Below are positions 52,703 to 63,580 of a stretch of DNA of 64,000 bases, one piece after another. The notes under the pieces were generated by a model. The model had not been told where the DNA came from. It worked only from the letters and a program-made list of their open reading frames with translations, and searched no databases. The stretch spans positions 1,798,001-1,862,000 of the forward strand of contig NZ_CP060587.1 of NCBI RefSeq assembly GCF_014334735.1, written 5' to 3'. Position 1 is the stretch's first letter. Each line of letters opens with the position of its first letter. The translations under genes and the position numbers were made by a program. The stretch comes from Aeromicrobium senzhongii (GTDB lineage: Bacteria > Actinomycetota > Actinomycetes > Propionibacteriales > Nocardioidaceae).

Positions 52703-52826
52703 CAATCCTCCGTGTTAGTCAATCCGAGCACGGGTCGGTTCGCCCGGCACGATGTGACATGAAACCTAGTGTGCGGAGGTTTCAAAAACTCTCATGTTGA
52801 GTAATTGGAACGTTTCGTAGCCAACT

Positions 52827-52842
52827 TGTAACCGTTGTCACA
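52827..52842. promoter_or_regulatory. CRP/GlxR-type binding site upstream of the binding-protein gene
   Basis: TGTAACCGTTGTCACA matches TGTGA-N6-TCACA, the CRP/GlxR consensus, at 9 of 10 half-site positions. It lies about 125 bp before the binding-protein start and about 60 bp upstream of a TAGGTT -10-like box (52763-52768, minus strand), a plausible activator position. Confidence 0.5.
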
Positions 52843-52850
52843 CTGGGTCG

Positions 52851-53459
52851 TCAACCCTGCAACGACGGCCCATTCTCCATGACGGCCTCGGCCACCTGGC
52901 GCATCGAGAGGCGCACGTCCATGGCGGTCTTCTGGATCCAGCGGAACGCCTGCGCCTCGGTCAGTCCGAGCGTCTCCTGCAGGACCGACTTGGCCTGCTC
53001 CACGACCTTGCGCGTGGCCAGTTGCTCGTGCAGGTCGCCCACCTCGGCCTCGAGCGCCCGCAGCTCGGCGTAGCGGCTGCGCGCCATCTCGATCGCCGGG
53101 ACCAGGTCCGAGGCCGTGAACGGCTTGACCAGGTAGGCCATCGCCCCGGCGTCACTGGCGCGCTCGACCAGCTCGCGCTGGCTGAAGGCGGTCAGCATCA
53201 CGACGGGGGCGATGCGCTCGGCGGCGATCTGGGACGCGGCGGTGATGCCGTCCACGCCGGGCATCTGGATGTCCATCATCACCAACTCGGGGCGGTGCTC
53301 ACGCGCGAGGTCGACGGCGGCCTGCCCGTCGGCGGCCTCGCCCACGACCTCGTAGCCCTGCTCGGCCAGCATCTCGGCGAGGTCCATCCGAATGAGGGCC
53401 TCGTCCTCCGCGATGACGACACGCGGCGTGGGGGGCGTCGACTGCACTGATTCGGTCAC
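52851..53459 (-). CDS. pdtaR: ANTAR-domain response regulator, PdtaR-like
   Basis: The 202-residue protein has a receiver domain (about 12-128) with E18/D19 metal residues, phosphoacceptor D63 in LVMMDIQMPGVDG, T90 and K112 (VKPF), followed by a coiled-coil linker and an ANTAR RNA-binding domain (about 140-195; RKVVEQAKSVLQETLGLTEAQAF). ANTAR regulators act by binding paired RNA hairpins and preventing termination. Length and order match mycobacterial PdtaR (Rv1626). The partner kinase PdtaS is not in the window. The GTG lies 6 nt after TAACCT, so it is probably leaderless. Divergent from tRNA-Leu. Confidence 0.93.
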   Translation of the reverse strand: MTESVQSTPPTPRVVIAEDEALIRMDLAEMLAEQGYEVVGEAADGQAAVDLAREHRPELVMMDIQMPGVDGITAASQIAAERIAPVVMLTAFSQRELVERASDAGAMAYLVKPFTASDLVPAIEMARSRYAELRALEAEVGDLHEQLATRKVVEQAKSVLQETLGLTEAQAFRWIQKTAMDVRLSMRQVAEAVMENGPSLQG

Positions 53460-53465
53460 ACCGTA

Positions 53466-53471
53466 AGGTTA
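53466..53471 (-). promoter_or_regulatory. -10 box of leaderless pdtaR
   Basis: TAACCT (TANNNT) on the minus strand, then 6 nt to the GTG. The space between pdtaR and tRNA-Leu is only 28 bp, so the tRNA promoter must lie within the start of pdtaR. Confidence 0.5.
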
Positions 53472-53487
53472 TCGGGCACGGCGGTGC

Positions 53488-53570
53488 GCCGAGATGGCGG
53501 AATGGTAGACGCGATGGTCTCAAAAACCATTGTCCGAAAGGGCGTGCGGGTTCGAGTCCCGCTCTCGGCA
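53488..53570 (+). tRNA. tRNA-Leu, anticodon CAA
   Basis: GCCGAGA (53488-53494) pairs perfectly with TCTCGGC (53563-53569); the discriminator base is A. The D-arm reads GCGGAATGGTAGACGC, and the anticodon stem ATGGT/ACCAT holds loop CTCAAAA with CAA at 53521-53523 (reads UUG). A long class II variable arm and the T-arm GCGGGTTCGAGTCCCGC complete it. The following bases are CCG, so the 3' CCA is not encoded and must be added. A 7-bp hairpin follows at 53576. Confidence 0.97.
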
Positions 53571-53575
53571 CCGAT

Positions 53576-53592
53576 GGCTCCCCGAGGGAGCC
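53576..53592. terminator. Terminator hairpin after tRNA-Leu
   Basis: GGCTCCC (53576-53582) and GGGAGCC (53586-53592) pair around CGA, 5 bp after the tRNA and followed by GATTCT. It probably ends the tRNA transcript and possibly the convergent pyk message. Confidence 0.6.
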
Positions 53593-53660
53593 GATTCTCC
53601 GAGTTCGCCCCCGCCACCGCGCCTGTCCTGACACGGCGGCGTCCCCCGGATCGCCGAGCG

Positions 53661-55127
53661 TCAGCTGACCGGCGGGGGCAGCTCGTCGGGATCGTAGGCC
53701 GCAACGACGCGGTTGATCGCGTCACCCATCTTGTGCACGCGCAGCGCGTTGGTCGAGCCGGGGATTCCCGGAGGCGCCCCGGCCACGATCACCACGCGAC
53801 GACCCTGCTCGCACCGCTGCTGGCCGAGCAGCTCGCGGTCGACCTGCAGCGCGATCTGGTCGGTGTGGCTGATCTCGGGGGTCAGGAACGTCTCGACGCC
53901 CCACGTGAGCGCCAGCTGGTTGCGCACGAGGACGTGCGGCGTGAACGCCAGGACGGGGATCGACGAGCGGTAGCGCGCCATGCGACGCGCGGAGTCGCCC
54001 GTCGTGGTGAAGGCGATCATCAGCTCGGCCTGGACCGACTCGGCGACCTGCGAGGCCGCCCGGCAGATGATGCCCGTCGTGGTGCGGGGCTCCCACGTGA
54101 ACGAGGCCATGCGCGGCAGGCCGTGGTCCTCGGTGGACGCGACGATCCGCGACATGATCCGCACGGTCTGGATCGGGAAGCGCCCCACACTCGTCTCGCC
54201 CGAGAGCATGACCGCGTCGGCGCCGTCGAGCACGGCGTTGGCGACGTCGCTGGCCTCGGCGCGGGTGGGCCGCGGCGCCGAGATCATCGACTCGAGCATC
54301 TGCGTGGCCACGATCACCGGCTTGGCGTTGCGGCGGGCCTTCTCGATGATGAGCTTCTGGACGATCGGCACGTCCTCGAGCGGGAGCTCGACGCCCAGAT
54401 CGCCGCGGGCGACCATGAAGCCGTCGAACGCGTCGACGATCTCGTCGAGGTTCTCGACCGCCTGGGGCTTCTCGATCTTGGCGATGATCGGGCGGTGGAT
54501 GCCCTCCTCGTCCATGATCGCGCGAACCTCGGCCGCGTCCTCGGCGTTGCGCACGAACGACAGCGCGATGAAGTCGACGTCGGCACGCAGGGCCCAGCGC
54601 AGGTCGTCGATGTCCTTCTCGCTCATGGCGGGGACGCTGACGTTGACGCCGGGCAGGTTGATGCCCTTGTTGTTGCTCACCTCGCCGGGGACCTCGACGG
54701 TCGTCACGACGTCGGTGTCGGTCACCCCGACGGCGCGCAGACGCACCTTGCCGTCGTCGATGAGGATCTCGTCGCCGGCCCGGACGTCACCGGGCAGGCC
54801 CGAGTAGGTCGTGGAGCAGACTTCGCGGTCACCGGGGACATCACGCGTGGTGATGGTGAACTCGTCGCCGAAATTGAGCTCATGGGGTCCATCGGAGAAC
54901 CGGCCGAGCCGGATCTTGGGGCCTTGCAGGTCGGCCAGCACCGCGATGGCCTTGCCGGTCGCCTCAGCGGCCTGGCGAACCCGGGTGAGCCGCTTGAGCT
55001 GCTCACTCTGCTCGCCATGGCTCATGTTGAGTCGGGCGACATCCATGCCGGCAATCGCCAGCTCGAGGATGCGTTCGGCGGTGTCGGTCGCAGGACCGAG
55101 GGTGCAGACGATCTTGGCTCTACGCAC
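53661..55127 (-). CDS. pyk: Pyruvate kinase
   Basis: The 488-residue enzyme makes pyruvate and ATP from phosphoenolpyruvate and ADP. KIVCTLGPATDTAERI starts the barrel, ARLNMSHG binds substrate, IIAKIEKPQAVENLDEI holds the catalytic Lys, VMVARGDLGVEL the metal acids, and TQMLESM closes the barrel. The C-terminal allosteric domain is complete. The GTG start lies 6 nt after TAGGGT, another leaderless-type start; the GTGAGAAG upstream is a poor ribosome-binding site. It is followed by the convergent tRNA region and preceded by gltBD. Confidence 0.97.
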   Translation of the reverse strand: MRRAKIVCTLGPATDTAERILELAIAGMDVARLNMSHGEQSEQLKRLTRVRQAAEATGKAIAVLADLQGPKIRLGRFSDGPHELNFGDEFTITTRDVPGDREVCSTTYSGLPGDVRAGDEILIDDGKVRLRAVGVTDTDVVTTVEVPGEVSNNKGINLPGVNVSVPAMSEKDIDDLRWALRADVDFIALSFVRNAEDAAEVRAIMDEEGIHRPIIAKIEKPQAVENLDEIVDAFDGFMVARGDLGVELPLEDVPIVQKLIIEKARRNAKPVIVATQMLESMISAPRPTRAEASDVANAVLDGADAVMLSGETSVGRFPIQTVRIMSRIVASTEDHGLPRMASFTWEPRTTTGIICRAASQVAESVQAELMIAFTTTGDSARRMARYRSSIPVLAFTPHVLVRNQLALTWGVETFLTPEISHTDQIALQVDRELLGQQRCEQGRRVVIVAGAPPGIPGSTNALRVHKMGDAINRVVAAYDPDELPPPVS

Positions 55128-55133
55128 CTTCTC

Positions 55134-55139
55134 ACCCTA
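55134..55139 (-). promoter_or_regulatory. -10 box of leaderless pyk
   Basis: TAGGGT on the minus strand, exactly 6 nt before the GTG, just downstream of the gltBD terminator hairpin. Confidence 0.55.
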
Positions 55140-55151
55140 TCCCTGCCTCGA

Positions 55152-55185
55152 ACCGAACCGCGAGTCACAGGACCCGCGGTTCGGT
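55152..55185 (-). terminator. Terminator after gltD
   Basis: ACCGAACCGCG (55152-55162) and CGCGGTTCGGT (55175-55185) form a perfect 11-bp stem with a 12-nt loop, 4 bp after the gltD stop in the direction of transcription. Confidence 0.7.
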
Positions 55186-55189
55186 CCGG

Positions 55190-56653
55190 TCACACCGTCA
55201 GAGGACGTGCGGTCGGCGGAATCGGCGTGGGAAGCGTGGTCGAACCGGTCAGCCACGCGTCGACGCCGGCGGCGGCTCCACGGCCCTCGGCGATCGCCCA
55301 CACGATGAGAGACTGGCCGCGACCGGCGTCACCGGCGACGAACACCCCCTCGACACTGGACATGTAGTTCAGGTCGCGCTTGATGTTGCCCCGCTCGTCG
55401 AGGTCGACGCCGAGCTGCTCGACGACGCCCTCGCGCTGCGGGCCGGTGAAGCCCATCGCGAACAGCACCAACTGCGCCGGGATCACCCGCTCGGTGCCGG
55501 CGACCTCCTCGAAGCGACCGTCCACCAGCTCGACCTCGGTGATCCGCAGACCGCTCACGTGGCCGTCGTCGCCCACGAACTCCTTCGTGTTGACGGCGTA
55601 GACCCGCTCGCCGCCCTCCTCGTGGGCCGAGGCGACGCGGTAGACCATCGGGTACGTCGGCCAGGGGTGGGCGTCCGCCCGCTCCTCGCTCGGACGCGGC
55701 ATGATCTCCAGGCTGGTGACCGAGCGGGCACCCTGACGGATGGCCGTGCCCAGGCAGTCCGCGCCGGTGTCGCCGCCGCCGATGATGACGACGTCCTTGC
55801 CGGTCGCGAGGATCTGGTCCTCGACCGTCTCGCCGACCGCGACGCGGTTGGCCTGGGGCAGGTAGTCCATCGCCTGGTGGATGCCCTCGAACTCGCGCCC
55901 GGGCGCCGGCAGGTCACGACGCACGGTCGAGCCGATCGCCAGGACGACCGCGTCGTACCGCTCACGCAGCTGCTGACCGGTGATGGCCTCGCCGACGGCG
56001 ACGCCGGTGCGGAAGACGGTGCCCTCGCGCTGCATCTGGTTGATGCGACGGTCGACGTGCGACTTCTCCATCTTGAACTCGGGGATGCCGTACCGCAGCA
56101 GTCCCCCGGCCTTGTCGTCACGCTCGTACACCGCGACCGTGTGGCCGGCGCGCGTGAGCTGCTGCGCGACCGCCAGTCCGGCCGGGCCGGAGCCGACGAC
56201 CGCGATCGTCTTGCCGGTCAGCCACTCGGGCGTCTCGGGCTTGACGGCGTGCATGTCCCACGCCTTGTCGGCGATCGAGACCTCGACGTTCTTGATCGTC
56301 ACCGGGTCGCGGTTGATGCCCACGACGCAGGCGGTCTCGCACGGCGCGGGGCACAGCCGCCCGGTGAACTCCGGGAAGTTGTTCGTCGCGTGCAGGCGAT
56401 CGATCGCGTCCTCCCAGTCGTCGCGCCAGACCAGGTCGTTCCACTCGGGGATCAGGTTGCCCAACGGGCAGCCCTGGTGGCAGAACGGGATGCCGCAGTC
56501 CATGCAGCGCCCGGCCTGCTCCGAGATGATCGGCAGCAGGGCTCGCCCGGCACCGCCGGGATAGACCTCGTTCCAGTCCTTCACCCGCTCCTCGACGGGG
56601 CGGCGCTCGGCCACCTTGCGGGGCGTGGTCATGAAACCTCGGGGATCAGCCAC
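55190..56653 (-). CDS. gltD: Glutamate synthase, small (beta) subunit
   Basis: The 487-residue flavoprotein passes electrons from NADPH to the large subunit for glutamate synthesis. Two cysteine clusters ([14 protein letters not shown] and CPAPCETAC) bind iron-sulfur centres. [16 protein letters not shown] binds FAD, and [13 protein letters not shown] binds [23 protein letters not shown] is the C-terminal FAD motif. The GTG start overlaps gltB by 8 bp; an ATG seven codons further (ATGACCACG) is an alternative. Operon gltB-gltD, ended by a hairpin. Confidence 0.96.
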   Translation of the reverse strand: MADPRGFMTTPRKVAERRPVEERVKDWNEVYPGGAGRALLPIISEQAGRCMDCGIPFCHQGCPLGNLIPEWNDLVWRDDWEDAIDRLHATNNFPEFTGRLCPAPCETACVVGINRDPVTIKNVEVSIADKAWDMHAVKPETPEWLTGKTIAVVGSGPAGLAVAQQLTRAGHTVAVYERDDKAGGLLRYGIPEFKMEKSHVDRRINQMQREGTVFRTGVAVGEAITGQQLRERYDAVVLAIGSTVRRDLPAPGREFEGIHQAMDYLPQANRVAVGETVEDQILATGKDVVIIGGGDTGADCLGTAIRQGARSVTSLEIMPRPSEERADAHPWPTYPMVYRVASAHEEGGERVYAVNTKEFVGDDGHVSGLRITEVELVDGRFEEVAGTERVIPAQLVLFAMGFTGPQREGVVEQLGVDLDERGNIKRDLNYMSSVEGVFVAGDAGRGQSLIVWAIAEGRGAAAGVDAWLTGSTTLPTPIPPTARPLTV

Positions 56654-59600
56654 GTGCGGCCACCTCCATCATCCGTGCAGTCGTCTCGTCCTCGGAGAGT
56701 CCCTCGGACTCCGCGGACGCCTTGGCTTCGAGAACGCGCCGGTAGTTGACCGGCATGATCTCGGTGATGCGGGCCAGGCTGGCCGGCCAGTCCCGGAGGA
56801 GCTGCTCGGCGACCGCCGAGCCCGTCTCCTCCAGGTGGCGGCGCACGATGGCCTCCAACTCGACTCCCGTGGTCTCCGGGACCGGTCGCAGCTCGACCAT
56901 CTCGGGGTTGACCACGTCGGGGTCGAGATCCAGCACGTACGCCGAGCCACCGCTCATGCCGGCGGCGACGTTGCGCCCCGTCGGCCCGAGGATGACCACG
57001 CGGCCGCCGGTCATGTACTCGAGCGCGTGGTCGCCCACGCCTTCGACGACCGCGGTGGCACCCGAGTTGCGCACGCAGAACCGCTCGCCGACCTTGCCGC
57101 GCAGGAAGATCTCACCGCCGGTGGCACCGAAGCCGATGACGTTGCCGGCGACGATCTGCGCCTCGGCGGCGAACTGCGACTCGCGTGGCGGCCGCACGAT
57201 GATGCGGCCCCCCGAGAGTCCCTTGCCGACGTAGTCGTTGCCGTCGCCCTCGAGGCGCAGCGTGATGCCGCGCGGGACGAACGCACCGAACGACTGGCCG
57301 GCCGACCCCAGGAACGTGATGTCGATGGTGTCGTCCGGCAGCCCTTCACCGCGGTATCGCTTGGTCACCTCGTGACCGAGCATCGTGCCGACGGTGCGGT
57401 TGACGTTGCGGATCTCGAGCTGCGCGCGGACCGGCTCGGCCTTCTCCAGCGCGTCGCCGGCCAGGGCGATCAGCTCGACGTCGAGGGCGCGGTCCAGGCC
57501 GTGCTCCTGCTTCGTCGTGCAGCGCAACGAGGCGCCCTCGGGCAGCTCGGGCACGTACAGGACGCGGGTCAGGTCCAGCGAGCTGGCCTTCCAGTGGTCG
57601 ACGGCCTCGCGGACGTCGAGCACCTCGGCGTGGCCGACCGCCTCGTCGATGCTGCGGAAGCCCAGCTCGGCCAGGATCTCGCGCACCTCCTGGGCGATGA
57701 ACTCGAAGAAGTTCACGACGTACTCGGCCTTGCCCGAGTACTTCTCGCGCAGCGACCGGTTCTGGGTCGCGACGCCGACAGGGCACGTGTCGAGGTGGCA
57801 GACGCGCATCATGATGCAGCCCGACACGACCAGCGGCGCGGTCGCGAAGCCGAACTCCTCGCCGCCGAGCAGCGCGGCGATGACGACGTCGCGGCCCGTC
57901 TTGAGCTGACCGTCGACCTGAACCACGATGCGGTCACGCAGGCCGTTCAGCAACAGCGTCTGCTGGGTCTCGGCCAGGCCGAGCTCCCAGGGACCGCCCG
58001 CGTGCTTGAGGCTCGTGAGCGGCGACGCGCCGGTTCCACCGTCGTGGCCGGAGATCAGCACGACGTCGGCCTTGGCCTTCGAGACGCCGGCCGCGACCGT
58101 GCCCACGCCGACCTCGGAGACGAGCTTGACGTGGACGCGGGCCGAGGGGTTCGCGTTCTTCAGGTCGTGGATCAGCTGCTTGAGATCCTCGATCGAGTAG
58201 ATGTCGTGGTGCGGCGGCGGGCTGATCAGACCGACACCCGGCGTCGAGTGCCGCGTCTTGGCCACCCACGGGTAGACCTTCGGTCCGGGCAGCTGGCCGC
58301 CCTCGCCGGGCTTGGCACCCTGGGCCATCTTGATCTGGATGTCGTCCGCGTTCGTCAGGTACTCGCTGGTGACGCCGAAGCGACCGGAGGCGACCTGCTT
58401 GATCGCCGAGCGGCGCTCGGGATCGTAGAGGCGCTCGGGATCCTCGCCGCCCTCACCGGTGTTCGACTTGCCGCCGAGGCGGTTCATCGCGATCGCGAGG
58501 GTCTCGTGGGCCTCCTGGCTGATGGACCCGTAGGACATCGCGCCGGTCGAGAACCGCTTGACGATCTCGCTGACCGGCTCGACCTCGTCGATCGAGATCG
58601 GCTGGCGGTCGGAGTTGAACTTCATCAGTCCGCGCAGGGTCATGAGACGGCTGGACTGGTCGTCGATCCGCTGCGTGTACTGCTTGAAGACGTCGTACCG
58701 GCCCGTGCGCGTGGAGTGCTGCAGACGGAAGACGGTCTCCGGGTCGAACAGGTGCTCCGGGCCGAAGCGGCGCCACTGGTACTCGCCGCCGACCTCGAGG
58801 CGGCGACGCGGGCTGGCGATGCCCTTGGTCGGGTACGCCTTCAGGTGCCGCGCGTGGACCTCCTGGGCGATGACGTCCAGGCCGACGCCGCCGAGCTTGC
58901 TGGAGGTGCCCGTGAAGTACCGGTCGACGACCTCGTGGGACAGGCCGATGCACTCGAAGATCTGCGCGCCGGTGTACGACGAGACCGTCGAGACGCCGAT
59001 CTTGCTCATGACCTTGAGAACGCCCTTGCCCAGGCCGTAGGCCACGTTGCGCGCAGCCTTCGTGGGGTCGACGCCCTCGACGTAGACGCCCTCGCGAGCG
59101 AGGTCCTCCGCCGTCTCGAGCGCCAGGTACGGGTTGACCGCGGTCGCGCCGAAGCCGATCAGCAGCGCGACGTGGTGCACCTCGCGCACGTCGCCGGCCT
59201 CGACCAGCAGGCCGGCCTGCGTGCGCAGCTTCTCGCGGACCATGTGGTGGTGGACCGCACCGGTCAGCAGCAGCGACGGGATCGGGGCCAGGTCGACGTT
59301 GGAGTGACGGTCCGACAGCACGATGATGCGCGCGCCGCGGTTGACGATCGCGTCCGACACCTCGGCGCAGATCTCGTCGAGGCGCTGGGCCAGGGCCTCT
59401 CCCCCACCCAGGACGTCGTACAGGCCGCGGACGACGTGCACGCTGAAGCCGGGCATGTCGCCGTCACGGTTCATGTGGCGGATCTTGGCCAGCTCGTCGC
59501 TGTCGATCACCGGGAACGGCAGCTGCAGCATCCGGCACGAGGCCGGCGTGGGGTCGAGCAGGTTGCGCTCGGGGCCGATCGTGCCGGCCAGCGACGTCAC

Positions 59601-61184
59601 GACCTCCTCGCGGATGGCGTCCAGCGGCGGGTTCGTCACCTGGGCGAACAGCTGGCTGAAGTAGTCGAACAACAGGCGCGGACGGTCCGAGAGGGCCGCG
59701 ATCGGGGTGTCGGTGCCCATCGAGCCGATCGTCTCGGCGCCGGTGCGCGCGATCGGCGCGACCAGCTTGCGCACCTCCTCGTCGGTGTAGCCGAAGACCT
59801 GCTGGCGACGCGCGACCGAGGCGTGGTTGTGCACGATGTGCTCGAGGTCGGGCAGGTCCTCGAAGCGCACGAGGCCCGAGTAGAGCCACTCCTCGTAGGG
59901 GTGCTCGTTCGCGAGCGACGCCTTGATCTCGTGGTCCTCGACGACGCGGTGCTCCTCGAGGTCGAGCAGGAACATCTTGCCCGGCTCGACCCGGCCCTTG
60001 CGGACGATCGTCTTCGGGTCGATGTCCAGGACGCCGGCCTCGGACGCGAGCACGACGAAGCCGTCCTCGGTGATGACGAAACGGCCCGGGCGCAGTCCGT
60101 TGCGGTCCAGGACCGCGCCGATCTGGGTGCCGTCGGTGAAGCACACCGCGGCCGGGCCGTCCCAGGCCTCCATGACCGTGGAGTGGAACTCGTAGAAGGC
60201 GCGGCGGGCCGGATCCATCTCGGCGTTGTTCTCCCACGCCTCGGGGATCATCATCATCACCGCGTGCGGCAGCGAGCGACCACCCAGGTGCAGCAGCTCG
60301 AGCACCTCGTCCAAGGACGCGGTGTCGGAGCCGTCGGGGCTGCAGATCGGGAACAGTCGCGAGAGGTCGCCGGGGATCAGGTCGCTCTCGAGCAGCGCCT
60401 CACGGGCGCGCATCCAGTTGCGGTTGCCGCGGGCGGTGTTGATCTCGCCGTTGTGCGCGACGTAGCGGAACGGGTGCGCCAGCGGCCAGCTCGGGAACGT
60501 GTTGGTCGAGAAGCGGCTGTGCACGATCGCCAGCGCCGACTCCATGCGCTCGTCGAGCAGGTCGGGGAAGAACACGTCGAGCTGCTCGGTGGTGAGCATG
60601 CCCTTGTAGACGAGCGTGCGCGACGACAGCGACGGGAAGTACACGCCGGCCTCGTGGTGCGAGCGCTTGTTGACGGCGTAGGTCAGCCGGTCCAGGCCGA
60701 TCCCGGACACCTCGCGGTCGGCGGTGGTCACGAAGAACAGCTCGAAGGCCGGCATCGCGGCGTACGCCATCGAGCCGAGGATGTGCGGGACGACGGGCAC
60801 CTCACGCCAGCCGAGGACCTCGAGGCCCTCCTCGACGGCGATGGCCTCGACCTGGGCCTTGGCCTCGTCGGCACGGTCGCGCGGCAGGAACGCCATGCCG
60901 GCGGCGTAGTGGCCGGACTCGGGCAGCTCGGTCGGGGCGACGCCGCGCAGGAAGCGGTCGGGCACCTGCATGAGGATGCCGGCACCGTCACCGGTGTTCG
61001 GCTCGCCGCCGACGGCGCCGCGGTGGTCGAGGTTGCGCAGCGCGGTCAGACCGTGCTGGACGATCTCGTTGCTGGGCACACCCGTGAGCGTCGCCACGAA
61101 GGCGACACCGCAGTTGTCGTGCTCGTTGGCGGGGTCGTAGAGGCCTTGCGCCTGGGGCGCGGCGGAGAAGAGCGGACGGTCCAT
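56646..61184 (-). CDS. gltB: Glutamate synthase, large (alpha) subunit
   Basis: The 1512-residue enzyme converts glutamine and 2-oxoglutarate to two glutamates. The glutaminase domain begins [10 protein letters not shown], with the nucleophile Cys25, so a ~24-residue propeptide is expected to be removed. A central domain, the FMN-binding synthase domain and a 3Fe-4S cluster ([15 protein letters not shown]) follow, and the C-terminal beta-helix domain ([11 protein letters not shown]...) ends it. The ATG at 61184 ([10 protein letters not shown]) is chosen because most GltB proteins start there. A GTG at 61220 would add 12 residues and has no better ribosome-binding site. A TAATCT -10 box is at 61256-61261. 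Confidence 0.96.
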   Translation of the reverse strand: MDRPLFSAAPQAQGLYDPANEHDNCGVAFVATLTGVPSNEIVQHGLTALRNLDHRGAVGGEPNTGDGAGILMQVPDRFLRGVAPTELPESGHYAAGMAFLPRDRADEAKAQVEAIAVEEGLEVLGWREVPVVPHILGSMAYAAMPAFELFFVTTADREVSGIGLDRLTYAVNKRSHHEAGVYFPSLSSRTLVYKGMLTTEQLDVFFPDLLDERMESALAIVHSRFSTNTFPSWPLAHPFRYVAHNGEINTARGNRNWMRAREALLESDLIPGDLSRLFPICSPDGSDTASLDEVLELLHLGGRSLPHAVMMMIPEAWENNAEMDPARRAFYEFHSTVMEAWDGPAAVCFTDGTQIGAVLDRNGLRPGRFVITEDGFVVLASEAGVLDIDPKTIVRKGRVEPGKMFLLDLEEHRVVEDHEIKASLANEHPYEEWLYSGLVRFEDLPDLEHIVHNHASVARRQQVFGYTDEEVRKLVAPIARTGAETIGSMGTDTPIAALSDRPRLLFDYFSQLFAQVTNPPLDAIREEVVTSLAGTIGPERNLLDPTPASCRMLQLPFPVIDSDELAKIRHMNRDGDMPGFSVHVVRGLYDVLGGGEALAQRLDEICAEVSDAIVNRGARIIVLSDRHSNVDLAPIPSLLLTGAVHHHMVREKLRTQAGLLVEAGDVREVHHVALLIGFGATAVNPYLALETAEDLAREGVYVEGVDPTKAARNVAYGLGKGVLKVMSKIGVSTVSSYTGAQIFECIGLSHEVVDRYFTGTSSKLGGVGLDVIAQEVHARHLKAYPTKGIASPRRRLEVGGEYQWRRFGPEHLFDPETVFRLQHSTRTGRYDVFKQYTQRIDDQSSRLMTLRGLMKFNSDRQPISIDEVEPVSEIVKRFSTGAMSYGSISQEAHETLAIAMNRLGGKSNTGEGGEDPERLYDPERRSAIKQVASGRFGVTSEYLTNADDIQIKMAQGAKPGEGGQLPGPKVYPWVAKTRHSTPGVGLISPPPHHDIYSIEDLKQLIHDLKNANPSARVHVKLVSEVGVGTVAAGVSKAKADVVLISGHDGGTGASPLTSLKHAGGPWELGLAETQQTLLLNGLRDRIVVQVDGQLKTGRDVVIAALLGGEEFGFATAPLVVSGCIMMRVCHLDTCPVGVATQNRSLREKYSGKAEYVVNFFEFIAQEVREILAELGFRSIDEAVGHAEVLDVREAVDHWKASSLDLTRVLYVPELPEGASLRCTTKQEHGLDRALDVELIALAGDALEKAEPVRAQLEIRNVNRTVGTMLGHEVTKRYRGEGLPDDTIDITFLGSAGQSFGAFVPRGITLRLEGDGNDYVGKGLSGGRIIVRPPRESQFAAEAQIVAGNVIGFGATGGEIFLRGKVGERFCVRNSGATAVVEGVGDHALEYMTGGRVVILGPTGRNVAAGMSGGSAYVLDLDPDVVNPEMVELRPVPETTGVELEAIVRRHLEETGSAVAEQLLRDWPASLARITEIMPVNYRRVLEAKASAESEGLSEDETTARMMEVAARG

Positions 61185-61359
61185 GAAACAACCTGTCGTC
61201 GATGCCAAGGGGAAAGTCACTGGGCGAGGACGACATTGGCCTCATCAGCAGATTCAGATTACCTCAAGGTTTCGCGCGGAGCGGGTGAGGCACCCCTCAT
61301 ACGCGCGCTTCTCGCCGCTTCCGCCTCGTCGACGCGAGGTTCTCGGTGGGACGACGGGG

Positions 61360-62844
61360 TCAGGCGGGGGCGCAGGCCGGCGCGGGCGGCAGCGGCGCGG
61401 GCACGCCGATCGACGGCATGCCCAGTCCGACGGAGCCGGGCGTCACGGAGGTGCGTCCCTGGCGGGACTCCCATGCGTCGCCCGCGCGGGTGCGGCGCAC
61501 CTCGAGGGGCTCGTCGTCGGCGACCAGGTGGTGCGGGGACGCCTTCGTGACGCGCGTGACGACGAGGTCGCCCGGGCGGACCTCGTGGTCGCCGGGGACG
61601 AAGTGCACGAGCCGGTTGTCGCGCGCGCGCCCGCTCATCCGGTGGGTCTCGGCGTCCTTGCGGCCGCCGGCGTGGGCCTGGTCGGCGACGAGCAGCTCGA
61701 CGACCTGGCCCTCCAGTCGCTGGTTCTCGGACCACGAGATCTCGGACACGAGGGCCGAGAGTCGCTCGTAGCGCTCCTGCACGACGGCCTTCGGCAACTG
61801 GTCGGGCAGTTCCGCGGCCGGCGTGCCGGGGCGCTGGGAGTACTGGAACGTGAAGGCGCTGGAGAACCGCGCCTGGCGCACGACGTCCATCGTCTCGAGG
61901 AAGTCCTCCTCGGTCTCGCCGGGGAAGCCCACGATGATGTCGGTCGTGATCGACGCCTCGGGCATCGCCGCACGCACCCGGTCGAGGATCCCCAGGAAGC
62001 GATCACGGCGGTAGGAGCGGCGCATCGCCTTGAGGATGCGGTCCGAGCCCGACTGCAGCGGCATGTGCAGCTGGGGCATGACGTTGGGCGTCTCGGCCAT
62101 CGCGGCGATGACGTCGTCGGAGAAGGCGGCCGGGTGCGGCGAGGTGAACCGCACGCGCTCGAGGCCCTCGATCTGCCCGCAGGCGCGCAGCAGCTTGGAG
62201 AACGCCTCGCGGTCGCCGAACTCGACGCCGTAGCTGTTGACGTTCTGGCCCAGCAGGGTCACCTCGACGACGCCCTCGGCCACGAGTGCCTCGATCTCGG
62301 CGAGGATGTCGCCGGGCCGGCGGTCGCGCTCCTTGCCGCGCAGGGCGGGCACGATGCAGAACGTGCAGGTGTTGTTGCAGCCGACGCTGATCGAGACCCA
62401 CGCGGCGAAGACCGAGTCGCGCTTCGCGGGCAGGGTCGACGGGAAGACCTCGAGCGACTCGAGGATCTCGACCTGGGACTCCTCCGCGATCCTCGCGCGC
62501 TCCAGCAGGACCGGCAGCGAGCCGATGTTGTGGGTGCCGAAGACGACGTCCACCCACGGCGCCTTCCGGGTGATCGTGTCCTTGTCCTTCTGCGCGAGGC
62601 AGCCGCCCACGGCGACCTGCATGCCGGGGTTCTTGGCCTTGATGCTCGCGACGTGCCCGAGGTTGCCGTACAGCTTGTTGTCGGCGTTCTCGCGCACGGC
62701 GCAGGTGTTGAAGACGACGAGGTCCGGCGTCTGCCCCTGCTCGGCCGCCGCATAGCCCGCGGTCTCGAGCAGTCCCGACAGTCGTTCGCTGTCGTGCACG
62801 TTCATCTGGCAGCCGTAGGTACGGACTTCATAGGTCTTCGTCAT
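61360..62844 (-). CDS. miaB: tRNA-2-methylthio-N6-dimethylallyladenosine synthase
   Basis: The 494-residue radical-SAM methylthiotransferase modifies A37 of tRNAs that read UNN codons. The N-terminal UPF0004 domain has cluster ligands C12, C48 and C82 (TYGCQMN, NTCAVRE, GGCLAQ). The radical-SAM triad is C157, C161 and C164 (CNNTCTFC), and a TRAM domain lies near 380-445. About 50 residues follow, ending in a Pro/Ala-rich tail ([14 protein letters not shown]) that is not part of the known fold. The ATG at 62844 has TACGAT 9 nt upstream. The 175 bp before gltB hold no gene that I can see. Confidence 0.95.
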   Translation of the reverse strand: MTKTYEVRTYGCQMNVHDSERLSGLLETAGYAAAEQGQTPDLVVFNTCAVRENADNKLYGNLGHVASIKAKNPGMQVAVGGCLAQKDKDTITRKAPWVDVVFGTHNIGSLPVLLERARIAEESQVEILESLEVFPSTLPAKRDSVFAAWVSISVGCNNTCTFCIVPALRGKERDRRPGDILAEIEALVAEGVVEVTLLGQNVNSYGVEFGDREAFSKLLRACGQIEGLERVRFTSPHPAAFSDDVIAAMAETPNVMPQLHMPLQSGSDRILKAMRRSYRRDRFLGILDRVRAAMPEASITTDIIVGFPGETEEDFLETMDVVRQARFSSAFTFQYSQRPGTPAAELPDQLPKAVVQERYERLSALVSEISWSENQRLEGQVVELLVADQAHAGGRKDAETHRMSGRARDNRLVHFVPGDHEVRPGDLVVTRVTKASPHHLVADDEPLEVRRTRAGDAWESRQGRTSVTPGSVGLGMPSIGVPAPLPPAPACAPA

Positions 62845-62853
62845 GACCGTCCC

Positions 62854-62859
62854 ATCGTA
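62854..62859 (-). promoter_or_regulatory. -10 box of miaB
   Basis: TACGAT (TANNNT) on the minus strand ends 9 nt before the miaB ATG. A GGGACGG between them may serve weakly in ribosome binding. Confidence 0.35.
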
Positions 62860-62907
62860 CGTGGGCACCGACGCCGGCCCGGACCGAACCGGCGGGCCGC
62901 TGAGCGG

Positions 62908-62937
62908 CCGGGTCCGCCACCGCGATGGCGGACCCGG
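62908..62937. terminator. Terminator after the DUF305 gene
   Basis: CCGGGTCCGCCA (62908-62919) and TGGCGGACCCGG (62926-62937) form a perfect 12-bp stem with a 6-nt loop, 4 bp after the DUF305 stop and before the miaB promoter. Confidence 0.75.
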
Positions 62938-62941
62938 GCCG

Positions 62942-63580
62942 TCAGAGGGTCTTCTGGATCTGGCGCAGTCGCTCGATCTCGGCGGTCTGGGTCGCCGACA
63001 CGTCGGCGGCGAAGGCACGGTTGATCGCCTCGGTGCCGTCGCTGAGCGCCCGGTCGGCCATCGCCACGGCTCCCTGGTGGTGGGCGATCATGCGCTCGAC
63101 GAAGAGCTTGTCGAACGCCGTGCCCTTCACCGCGGCCAGCTCGTCGAGCTGTTCGGGCGTGAGCATGCCGTCCATGTGCGTGGCGTGCTCGCCGCTTGGC
63201 GTGAGCGGTGCCGTCGGCAGATCGCGGGCCTCGAGCCATGCCTGGAGCACGTCGATCTCGGCCTTCTGCGTGTCGCCGATCCGCTGCGCGAACCCGGCGA
63301 CCTGCTCGTCCTTCGCCCGCGTCTTCGCCAGCTCGGCCATGAGGACCGCCTGGTGGTGGTGCGGGACCATCATCTCGACGAACTCACGGTCGATGTCGTT
63401 GAACTCGTCGGCGGGCGTCTCGACCTCGTCGGGGTCGACGCGCTTGTTGCCCTCCCCCGCCTCACCGGGCTGCAGGACGACCGGGCCGTCCTGACGGGGG
63501 GTGTCTTCCGAGCAGCCCGCCGCCGCGGTGAGCGCCAGAACGACGCTCACCGCGGCAGCAGCTCGACGAACCAAGGTCAC
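62942..63580 (-). CDS. DUF305 lipoprotein
   Basis: The 212-residue precursor has a signal peptide with a lipobox (AAAGC, Cys23), an acidic linker, and a DUF305 ferritin-like four-helix domain in two repeats. Each repeat carries a histidine motif: [17 protein letters not shown] and [17 protein letters not shown]. These motifs probably bind metal; many DUF305 genes sit beside copper genes, but none are seen here. It is anchored outside the membrane. The GTG overlaps the stop of the Ig-like protein gene by 4 bp (GTGA), so the two are co-translated. Function unknown. Confidence 0.88.
   Translation of the reverse strand: MTLVRRAAAAVSVVLALTAAAGCSEDTPRQDGPVVLQPGEAGEGNKRVDPDEVETPADEFNDIDREFVEMMVPHHHQAVLMAELAKTRAKDEQVAGFAQRIGDTQKAEIDVLQAWLEARDLPTAPLTPSGEHATHMDGMLTPEQLDELAAVKGTAFDKLFVERMIAHHQGAVAMADRALSDGTEAINRAFAADVSATQTAEIERLRQIQKTL

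Noticed and set aside
56616-61550. Plus-strand frame of about 1640 codons opposite gltD/gltB
   Set aside because: It mirrors gltB codons, has no recognisable motif, and gltB/gltD have full catalytic motifs on the other strand.
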